Shown: piece by piece, positions 28,301 through 40,300 of the stretch
Layout of the letters: every line of letters starts with the position of its first letter
Numbering within the stretch: the first letter of the stretch is position 1
Assembly (NCBI GenBank): GCA_947561715.1
Contig: OX387200.1
Span: forward strand, 18,912,501 to 18,976,500
Source: Ascidia mentula
Lineage: Eukaryota; Chordata; Ascidiacea; Phlebobranchia; Ascidiidae
Reading direction: 5' to 3'
Length of the DNA: 64,000 bases
The notes under the pieces: generated by a model
The model's input: the letters and a program-made list of their open reading frames with translations, nothing else
What the model was told of the DNA's origin: nothing
The model's database searches: none
Position numbers and translations under genes: made by a program

Positions 28301-31300
28301 GCGTTGTGTATTCTGCAAATATTGACTTCGGAATTTTGTAATGAAAGGCCAACAAAATTTCACAATCAACATTTTCATATTATCCTCTATAAATAAAAAT
28401 ACTTAACAATACATACCAAAAAACATAACATCTTTCTCTTCTGGATTGTATTTATGTTTTTAAAACTTTATCATTTAAATTTTGAAGCAAGAATATCATT
28501 TAAATGTTTTACTGTTGTCTTGTCAACATGTATACAAACACAAAGAAGTAAAAAAAGATTTTAAACATATATATTTCTACTGACGTTGGCATTTGAAGTC
28601 TAATGGAAAAGGAATCCACAATCCATCATTTTGGCATGTTGTCGTTAAACCCGCAGCTAAATCAACATCAGTGAACTCATAACCTTCCTGGCAATGATAC
28701 AAAACTGATTCACGGTAAGTGAAAGAGTCAGTAGCAGAAAATCGAATTGCATTTTCAATGACTCCAGGATTGGGGCATGTAGATACTGAAAAAACAAAAG
28801 TTGATCCTTATACACAACTCTACTATTTTAAAATTTTTAGTCACCCTTTATGGTTGGCAAAAAGATAAGTTTAGCTTAATTCTGAGTATAAAGAGACTGG
28901 CCCATATTTAAACATGACAGTGTTAATAGCAATATGGGCCAGTCCCTTTTACTCAGAATTATGAGAAAACCGTGAGTTGTGTTCCTAGTAGCTTAAATCG
29001 CCAAACTTTTTCTGCAAATCAATACAATGTAAGGTGCCCATCAAATTTTTCCCTGGTATGTCTTGAATTATAGGAAAACATAGGAAAAAGTGTCAATAAC
29101 TTGGAAAACATATCTTATATCGAAACATATCAGTAGCTGCTGATGATGAATATGAAATTCACATAGATTTGTGACTGACCAAGACCCACTCAAAAAAAGT
29201 CATAAATCAGGTAAGGTTTTGCCTTATCCGATATGGTAACCCTAATATACTGTTTTTTTTAAATAGGTACACCTTTTATCACTGTGGAAAAGAGTCGGGA
29301 ATATAACCAATTATATTTTATGCTTACCTTTACATAGAACATCATCAGGTAGCCATACACCTAAAATAGAGTCACAAGTAATGACTGTCCACATTTTGTC
29401 AAATAACTGATCTATCCAAAATCCCTTGTCGCAAGTCACATTGCGGGTGCTTCCCCCAGTTAACCCACTGCCAGTAATTGTTGAGTTTGCCACAAAATAT
29501 GGGAGGGGACAAGTAATATCTGAAACAGTAAAATTTTTACTCATTGCTTTTTTAAGCTTGCAGTTGCAAAACACTATTATTCACTACAATAGATCACTTT
29601 ACAGTAATTTGCAGATAAACCTGGACAGAAAATGCAACTTAACAAATTGCAGATTACTCATGATTATTGTAACATAATTTATTTGTCTCTCTAACCATGA
29701 AGAATGTTGAAAAACCTCTTAATACACAAATGCAACAAACCTTTGCATATAATGGAATTTAAAGAAGGCCACCATTCGCTGTTAGAATGGCACGATATCT
29801 CCTGTGAAACTTTGCCACGCTCGATCCAATAGTTTTTTTTACAATTCACAGTTACATTAGTGCCTTCAAACAATGTAACGGCAATTAAAATGATCATAAA
29901 AAAACTTTTTTTACATTGATGTTTGGTAACATTTTACAATACAGGCTAAATGATTCATTTACCATTCTTCTTACCTATTGTGTAGCTACCAAATTTAGAA
30001 TCAACAATGTCTGCATTTTGAATTAGATCAGGCGACCCACAATCAATAACTGCATGGAAAATTGTCTGTATAAACCAAAAATAGTTCATAACAAATAAAT
30101 AGTAGCACTTACCAATGCAAGAAAGTTGAGTAGGATCAGGAGAGTAAGTTCCATTAGCTTGACATCTTACACCCATCACTGTGACACCCTTTTTAAACTG
30201 ATACCCACTTTCACATGTATATCTATGTGGAAAATGGTTTTGCTTCATTAAACTGTTATGACATACTTTGATGAAATGCAATAATTGGAAACTTTTCATC
30301 AATATATGTAGTATATCACAATGTATTGTCCACAAACTTACATCACGATTCCATCGTATTTGATAATATTTTCAGCAATGTAATAATGAGCCATTGAGAC
30401 ATGCCCCGGGTCAGAGCAGTATACCTCTGTGTACAAGAAAAAATTAAAACTAAATTCCTTGCAAGTACAAATATGAAGTACACGCTAAATATTGAAATGA
30501 GTTTGTGGTCAAGCTAACCTTTACACAGAAATTTTTTAGGGTCGGGCTGCCAAATTCCTTTAGCTGAACAAGTTGTTGTTTCCTTGTAAACCCCAGGCTT
30601 TATCCAATAACCTTAAATTGTTGTAAACAACACTTTTTGTTGTCAAGATTAATTAGCATTATCTATCAAACAAAAATATATTTACAAACATGGGATTTTT
30701 AAACAACAAATATATTGACAAGTGGCAGAAAAATCGAAAAATCAAATAAATATGAAATTTACTAACCAGGCAAACATGTGTATGTGACCTCACTTCCATA
30801 AATCCACTGCAAACCACTCTGAGAAGCCCCTTGAACAGAGACAGGAGCCTCACAAAACAATTCTACAGAAAAGATACAATTTAAAACTCCTAATGGTTAC
30901 AGTTTAAAATTCCTAAACATATTTGGAATTTTACTAAAATTTTGGAAAGCCGAGTTTGAGTTCATGTTTTGCCTCCCGGGTTTGAAAAACACAAATGCAC
31001 TTTTATTTCCACAAAAAGTAATGGCTTACCAACACAACGGATCACTTCAACTGTAGGGAACCAGTTTCCTGTTTCATCACAAGTAAATGAGGTTTCCAAT
31101 ACTTCAGGTAATATCCAATAACCATCCACACACTTGTAAGTCAATTTAGTGCCGTATGTTAGCTGGCTATTGGCTGCATAAAATTTATCACCGTAAATGT
31201 ACAACCTCCAACATAAGGTGTGGAATATGTGGTCATTTAATGGACTGTGATGGACAGAAACTATTATATTGGAGAAACCTTTAGTTCTATAACTACATAA

Positions 31301-34300
31301 CAGAATGGTGAATTGAACTTCTCTGAATGCTAAGTTTTAAAGCAAATTCACATTTAAATTTTTTATTGCTTTTTAAACTATGATTGACATGCATAAATTT
31401 AGATTTGTTTGTTTTAGATTTAAGATTTCTTAAAATATTTGTGAAATTTTGCTTAAAGTTGTCAGTTAGCAAAACATCAGAAATTACTGCTAATTGCACA
31501 AGTGTACTTGACATTTCAAATTTAGGCCAGCCTTCACAGTTTTTGTTGAACATTACAATTTTAGCCTTTGCATACAGATTGTACAAAATAATTTAATTTG
31601 TTTTAGAATGAACTGTGCGTGTCTTGAGGGGCGGTTTCAAATAACCAATTGAGGTTTCTACCGTCCCTTCATCTAATCCCAACTGGATCATTTATTGTGT
31701 TTTACTGTTCCGCATTTTATTTTATCGGATTATGATGTAAATAAACTGAATTGAATTGTCTGCTGAATGCTACCAGAAAGAGTACTATGCAACAAACTGC
31801 CTAAAAATGGCAACTCAACTATATATTACAACATGTCATGATTACTCATTAAAATCCTGATATCATATTTCTATCACTGCCACTGGTGAACAGTGAACAG
31901 ATAACTTTGCAGTAAGATATGCCAAAAGAAAATTAAATTACAAAGCAAATCAAGGCATTCTGTGAATGCATATAACTATGCACCAAAACATCATGATGGC
32001 CTATTGTAAACTGCTGGTTTAGTACAATAAAAGAAAATTTATGTCAAGTCCAACTATACTGCTCCACCTATCTCATGCACACACATTATTCGGTAACTTA
32101 CACAGTGTAAAATCAGCTTTCTTAACTGGACTAGCTTTGGGACATTGCTGTATGCTGCATTTAAGCAATGGTGGTGGTGGATTCCATACTCCATAACTGG
32201 TGCACAGGGATTGCATTGTAACATATTTGCCTGTGAATAGTAAGAAATTCTTCTTTGTTACATCTGGTGCCTTCACAGACAGGTTATGGTTACTTAATGC
32301 ACAAAACACATTTCATGGATTGTTTAGGAATCACAGCTATGTCCTACAAATACATACTTTGCTTGGAACAGACATTCTGATTTGAGTTGGGATCAGCCAT
32401 CCAGGAAGCAAAAGTGTCCACAACACCGCTCATAATTAGTTGTCCCGCAGTGTTGATGGCACTAAAAAATATGCACAGGAATCATACCTTAGTGAAACGA
32501 AAACAAAACATAAAGATCGGTTTGGTTAAATGCTAAACCCAATGCTTTCCACAGTTTGTGTTTAAGTATTTTGCCTTGATGCAACTTATTGCCACAAGTA
32601 GATTTGATGTTTCAACAAGATACCTTAAGTACTTGGGCACACCCTTTCCTTGAAGCAAGAAGGCATTCCCAAACATGAAGGGACATTCCCATTGTTGACT
32701 GAAACCAACACACATGAAGTTGTTGTACAGAGTCATCTTAGCACATTATATTTGATACGAACTCACTTTGCTGATTCATGATTGCATATTTGCAGAAGTA
32801 TTCCTGATCCAGAATAACCAAGACAGGTCTGAAACAAATGCTTGTAAGTGCATCAAACCAGATCTTAACACAGGATCTTACTCACCCAAGTGTAAGTAGA
32901 TATAATGTGGTTCTCCCAATCCCACATCCAAGTGTTTGCTTGATCTTCAGGTTGGCACTTTGATAAGGAAACATCTCCAGTCCTTCTTGCAGTCACACAA
33001 CCTTGTCTTTGGGGACTGTATATAAGGAAGCTTTTTCTAATTCCATGTCCTATAATGCAGGTACATTAAAAAACCCAAGTACCGCTGTGTTCCAAGCAAT
33101 AGGTATCTGAAAGTCTGGTAAGCCAAATTTTCTTTTGGAAATATTTCACTTTACTCCTAATTTATAAACACCCACCTTTTTCTTTGCATGTGTATTGTAG
33201 AGTATTCAGATACAAATACTTTTGCTGAGGTTTAGATATCAGTAGTGCACTTTTATCTGGAGGTCGTGGTTGAGGACAGGTGATGTCTGAATAACCAAGT
33301 TTAAACAGAGTTTATGTTGCATTGCAAATTAAAACTTTTTGTGCACACAGTTTTAAGCAAAAAATACTCAAAAAATTATATTTTGATAAAATATCGTTGT
33401 TCTAAGTCTTACTTTGACACCAAGTATTGTTTACAGATGGAACCCAATTTCCGTATTGATCACAAACAATTCTCAAGTTTCGGGGCATAATCGAATAACC
33501 AAGTGAACAGTGGATGGTAAGAGTGGCAAGATATCTGTAAATTACATCAAGCTAAATACTTTGCATACAGAGTTATCAAATTATAACTGGCAGGTTGAAT
33601 GGTGTCCAGTTCATTGATAAAAAACTCCGAAAAAGCTTTCTTAAGCGCTTGCATAGATGTTCTTGTTTTTACTGCAATCAAGTATACATGTGTGCATATA
33701 CCAATATACTTTGTACAGAAGTCTTTCCTATCATTGTAGGTAGATTACTATATGTATGCCAATGCTCTAGATTGAAATAGTAATATAACAAAGTAAAGAT
33801 TTATTTCTTTGCAATGTGTTGACTAACACAGAATTATGTTAAACAATTGGCTAGTAATAAAATTAAGACATTGCATCTCACATGAAACAAACCTGTAACT
33901 TGTCACTTTAATTCTATCTGCATTCGGTGGTAATTCAGGAGCTTTGCATGATAGTGCTAAATATAAAAACACAATACTGCACGTGACAAAATCATTCAAA
34001 TACAAGAGAGTACCATTACCAACCGTTTTTCAGTATTATGCAGTCAGCCCTAATCTAATTAGTTTACTTGTTAAACAATGTCAGTCAGTTACAAAATCTC
34101 AAAATAGTAAGGTAAATACAGGTAAAAAAAAGCTATGCAGATAACCGGTCTATGATTGAGAAGGTCTGATTTTACTGTGGTAATGTTTGGGAAGGTTTAA
34201 CTTACGGACACAATGTACGGTTGACACAGGGTCAGGATGCCAGTGTGCTGTAGAATTACACTGAAATTCAGTAAAGTTATGTACACCCCTCTTAATCCAG

Positions 34301-37300
34301 TATCCAGTCCAACAATGATATGCAAGAGTTTGGTTGACTCCATCATACTCAGTATCACTGTGTAATATGCGGGGAGGTCGTGGACTACAACGTATAACTG
34401 AAATACAAGAAAAAACAGTTTCTGGTATTTGTGAATATCACTAATGGTCAAGTTTATGGTTTAGTGCAACCATGCTAGTTACTTGGTTTTGTATGTAGTG
34501 CAAATGTGCCTGACAAATAATTGATTATCAATCCAAATAAAATGGTTTTAGAGAAGAAAAACAACAATAAGGAGAAAAAAAGTATGTGTTTTTTTTTCTA
34601 AAACACAAAGAACCTCACAAACCTGTTCTTCTCCAACTCACCTTCACAACCAAACAAAGATGGAGACGGCTTCCATGTTTGATCTTCTTTACACACAGTA
34701 GAAAAAACTTTTGCATTGACGTCTCCTCCATTCCCATATCCAGTGTCACATGTGTACGTCACTTTGTCCAAGTATTTATACTTTCCAGGTTTAATACCAG
34801 AAGGTGTGGATTCACGAGTTGAGTGGAGTATGTTGGTTGGGTCAGGACATGACAATCCTAACGACAAGTTTAATTTATGTCCAGAAAAAACAAGCTTCTA
34901 ATAATGTTTATAGTAACATTAATTGGTCACAGCTAATATGTACAAAGAAGGGAGAAGACTGGGGAACTTACTTAAGCATTGTTTACCAATCAAACTTGGT
35001 ACCCAAGAGTAGCTTCCAGTTACATTGACACAGTAAGATTCCACCTCTACATCCATCGGATCGCCATTAAAACCATAACCCTTGTTACATTGTATGTGGA
35101 CACCAGAGCCCCCAGATCTCCAATCCTCTCTTGTTGGGTGACTGTTGTTTGGATAGAAAGGGGCTGAGCATGTGTTGTTCATTTCTAAATGAAGATGGCT
35201 GAAGGTTTAGAGTTCCACCACAATTTGGCCATTTCCTACTGTTGAGTACAACTGTTTTAAAGGATTCAATAACAATTATGTTGTTAAATATGTCAGCAGC
35301 ATAAAGTCACGCCAGCATCAGTAGTTACTTTTCTTGCATATGAAGTAGTGAGGTGCGAGACAACTTCTTTCCTCCATCCCGGTTTTATGGGGAGCAAGCA
35401 GAGAGTAAGTTCCACACCAAAGTGAATGCTGAACATTGTTTAGTATGTTGCTGCCCACTTCTCCACTGCAAAATGACAATGAAACCTATTCTTAGCCGTT
35501 TTTTAGCCACAAAATACATATTTTGACAAGCACAAAAACATTTTTTTTCAAAGTGAGTGTTTAACCCATTGGTGATACTTAATAAAAACAAAAATGAATA
35601 ATTTTTCATTTGCTTTTTATTGAAAACATTCCAAAATACAAAACGTTTTACAGTACTTAAGACGTTTCAGATAAATAAACACTAACCGGTAACACCATGC
35701 AGCACCACTTGTTGTCCCACCACATTTAAATATCCCTGCAGTGTTTGGTGTTGCACCTGTAAAATTCTTGCACCCAGGATCATCATACACTTGCACACCA
35801 ATCAATGAACCAGGAACATCTTTTACATGGGCACAAACACAGCCATCCACAAACCCATCACGGATTGCTGCATGTATTTCACTCATGGTTGCAAAGTGTC
35901 CACCTTTTAGGGAATGGTTGTTGAAATTTTTACACAACAATGGAAAAGAAAAATTATTTAAAGTTTTAGATACCTTGCAATTTGCATGCTTGCTCCATTT
36001 TTACTGAACTAGCGAATGAAGTTGTTCTAAACAGTTGGGTCTGACGGCAACGAGTTTCACTTTTAGGTGGCGGATTAAAAGGTTTGTTGTACACAATGAA
36101 AAGATTTCCTTTGGAGTACGAATTAATTCAATTGCAAAAATTGCAACTAAAATTTATCACAAGGTAAAAAAAAGTAATAAATCTGGAACCAAGATTTTGA
36201 AGTATAAATAAACAGGGACATTTTGACATTGGCCAGTGCAGCTTGGTTAAACATTTCAACTATGATAATAAACCATATCAGAATTTCTATATTTTAATAG
36301 ATCAACCATGTGAAACCGCGCCATACACAAGTTACCATTACCTGCAGGATAATATCTTTCATCACAAAGATACTTGTTGGTAAGCAAGGTTCTCCACAAT
36401 GACTTGCAGTCACTTGTGTAATGCAACCCTGCCATGTGAGCTCTGTCCCATGGCTCTATCTATTACAAGAAAGATATATTGGCTAACAACAGCAAAACAC
36501 TGATCCATCTTATGAGTACAATGGGAATTAATATGTCTGACAGCTACACTAGCAGTATACTAGCATTGGCATTTTATCAATACATTTTCATCACCAAAAA
36601 AAAAATAACATTGAGTCTAGTGTTACTTGACAATAAACTTTCCTCAATTTTAGATTGAACTTAATTTATTACATGATAACATACAAATGTTTTTACATTT
36701 ATTATAACGTAAGCAAACATTCACTTACCATGTCATAGAGAAAGGTGTGATGTTTGTTTCTTAACTTAATATGGAATGGATTGCTTGAGTGGCAAACCCA
36801 TTGTTGGTTGGGGTTTACTAAATCACAGGGAAGAACTCGGACCCCAGAAACTACCTCTGTCAGTTTATAAAGATAATAAAATTAAGGTCTTTTCTGCATG
36901 CTTTTTCACAAAAGGTTAACACGATGAGACTATTCAAGTTTAACATTTATAGGTTGCAGTTTTACCTTCATTTTGTACACTCAATGGAAATAAAGCTGTG
37001 AGACATTTTCCTGTGAATAGATGATAAAGGTGATAAGATGAAACCCACACCCATGTGAGCCGTTCAGCGCGACTGTAGTCACATGAAGTGCTGTAAGACA
37101 ATTCAACTGTGACAAATTAATTCACATGGAATGTACTTTGTCACAGTTTATGTTGTGTAGACACACTTTTGCAAACACAGTAGTATATTATTTGGGATGT
37201 AGCATGACAAATAGCAAAGTCTACACTCACAAGCCATTACCTTCTTGCATAAAATTGTGGGCTGACTTCTCCACGAGGGTTGCCATATGTGTGTTTCTTA

Positions 37301-40300
37301 TGATCGCCGTAGAGACAACGTTCATCATAAGGAAGACGAGCAGAAGTTGACATTTCATGCCCAACATTTTCCATTTTAAACTCATCTGCACAAAGCTCAA
37401 ATAAAGTTTTCGTGAGCTGCATACAGATGGCCACTGTGTCGAAATATAAGGTCTCATCAGTAAAGCTTGGTGTTACTATGGACGATCTTGCAAACCAAAC
37501 AGCTAGTCAAAGACTTCTACCTTGTGGTGACTAAACAATTATTACCCTGCAAAACTAGGTGCAACCATCAGGAGAGAAATGGTGGAAACACTATGCTCAA
37601 GCAAAACAAATAGTGCCAGCAGGCCCCATGTTTACCAAACTCATGTTTATTTATATCAATTAGGATGTTACCGATCTATATTTGACCATTGAACATTAGG
37701 ATTAAACACTTATATTTTAATACACCCATTAAGATTTCTGCTATTATCACCAAACGCAATAAAATATATATATTTAATGTTACCATGTACAAACAATGGA
37801 GAATAGACATAAAGTTTAGTTGCTCCTTTTTCTTTCCAAACCCAATTTCTCTCCTCAACTTTCTGTCTTGTAGTAGGAGGATCATCAAACAAAGAAACCC
37901 AAAATCTGAACAACCAACATCAAACCAATCAAACAACAACATGTCTTTCACCATTAAGTAACTGTTACCAGTACTCCAAAAATAATCTCCATGCATAATT
38001 TGTTCATTCTATTTGCCAAGATTCTAAACAACCTGATTTACCACATATCTTTCCTTGATACAAGTTTCTTACCTAGATGTATGGTGGTAGGTAGTGTTTG
38101 GTTGCAACAAAATGTTTTTCTTGAGAAACCAACCAGTCACGTCGTCTTCAACTAATGCCAACTCCCTACAGAAAAATACATAGTAGGTTTTCTACAAGCC
38201 CATCTTCAAAGTATAAACACAGTATTTAACATTTTACAAATCAGTAGGCCATAAAAAAGAATAAAAACATTAAAAAAAAGACTTTGAGGTAGCAACAAGT
38301 ATTTGCAACAAAATACCCATTAGTCTTTTCACAGTTCTCCTGGGCTTCTTTAATCGGTTTTCCATAAATGCTTGGTTGTCGATTTAAAGGATCATGTCGA
38401 AAGTGGTAACACTCATCACGGTGAATGCCACTGTACTTGGCGGGGTAATCACATGTAACTATATGCAACAACAGAGGGGGTGTTTTTACAAATTTAGGCA
38501 CAGACAAGACACAAGTTTTTTCTTTATACAGAGAAACATCCAACAACATCCGACATGCATGTGGCAATCACACATTTAGGTGCATAAGCAATGGAACCAA
38601 TAATATTTTTAAGTGAGCTATATCCGGTACTCAGTTGGTGTAAGTTACTAAAAAGCATAATACCAATCATTCACTAACTTTTTATACAAATGAAACTATG
38701 TTTGGTGTTACAGTCCTCTTCAATCCATCGCATCTGGTTAGCAACGTTAATCGCCACACAATCTTTACTTTCAACAGGGCCAGTGTAGGAAGGTGACCAG
38801 TTTGTATAATCACCACCTTTGGGGTCCAGTGGTTCCCCACTTGACCATTCATAGAAACCTGTGATGAACAGATGTCTTGTAATGATTCATGGGTTAAATC
38901 CTTAATACTGATTCTAGCCAGTTTTAAAAATGTGTTGCAATAACCTTGATGATTTCCACCTTATTTATCAAGTGAAACTACTTGGCAAGTTTTCACTTGT
39001 GAGCAAGGCGTATTTGAGTTAGTCTTGAACCTTCATATTGATTTTGTATTGTTTTTTATAGATGCTGGCGATGCTTTTTAAAACGAAATATATTTGTCAC
39101 AAATGTCACATATATTTGTCACAAAAGCACACGGATTTTAACCTAGAAATAAATTTGTGTATAAGCTGCAGACAGATGGCCACTGTTTCGACCTAAAAGG
39201 TCTCATCAGTGCAGCTGGTGTGACTATTAGACGAACTTTGCAGACCAAACGGCCAAGCAAAGACTTCCACTTTGTGGTGACTATACAGTCACCGTCATCC
39301 GTTGGGCACCAAACTAGGTGCAACCTTACGGAGCAAACAAGGTGGAAACACTACGGCCAAGCAAGCTTAACCAATAGTGCCGTCAGGCCCCGTGTCACAA
39401 TAATCATAATTGGCTCCACATTGCCTAGAAATAAATGTTTCCATGGTTGTGGTATTCATAGGTTAGCATTGATAAAACAATCATGACACAAATAAGTGTA
39501 GCAATGTGCTAATTTTATTTACATGACAAAAATAGCAAACAGTGGAACTATAAAATATTCAGGTGGGAGGGATTTTTAAAATACAAAAATTTTGCAACAA
39601 TAGAAACTAGCACCAACTTCTTACCAGTTAAAATGTATGAAAAATAAATTCATCACTTGGGTGCAAAATATTGTTTTACCTTCAGTTTGTTGGTCATCCA
39701 AACCAATCCACCATTTTGTTGTACCAGCAATAAAATTGGAGTTGGTGAGTTTGCTTGAAAGTTTTGCAGCAAATGTTGAGTTTTTAATCTTAAAATAATA
39801 ATTTACAATGTTTAGTTGCACAACAACACTTTGTTACCAAAAACCTTTTATTTCATTATCTTAAAAATGTGTCATTCTAAATAACCTTTGATTTTGCACT
39901 GGGCATTAATTTTTAAGGCAAATCCACATTTTATTCCTGTTCAAAAATTTAATCTGCTAGTTACTATAGACAACAAAAGCATAAGAAAATACTGCATAGC
40001 TAGTAATCACCATAGGCAACACAGCATTTTCTTTCTTGCATGTTTCTCTAGCTTCTGCATATTTTAAAGACTCAAGGTGATACTTGATATCAATACCCTT
40101 CTCTAAGTTACGATAACCTGTAAAAACAACTTATCAGCTTGAAAGACATTAGTGAAATGAGCTAGAAGAAACATTAAGAAATTTTCATTACCTTTGAAGT
40201 TACACAATTCAGCATAGAGATCCTCTTCTGAGTTCGATCGATCTTTGATCTCTCGAAATCGACTCATAATGTCTCCAACCGTTTTATTGGAGAAGTAGTC

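Larger units (their letters stand above)
29741..35184 (-). other. Sushi/CCP domains 1-9, one interrupted
   Basis: Transcript order: 34972-35184; 34642-34857; 34206-34397; split 33893-33956 plus 33413-33534; interrupted CCP 33176-33286 ... 32104-32230 (beta-trefoil between); CCP starting QQCPKASPVKK in 32104-32230 and completed by 31030-31205; split 30767-30862 plus 30519-30611; split 30342-30426 plus 30113-30222; split 29975-30049 plus 29741-29863. The 32104 exon carries the end of one CCP and the start of the next. Its donor is ambiguous: CT|GTGTAAG at 32104 keeps phase with the next exon, while the stronger CTGT|GTAAGT two bases on does not. Confidence 0.82.
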
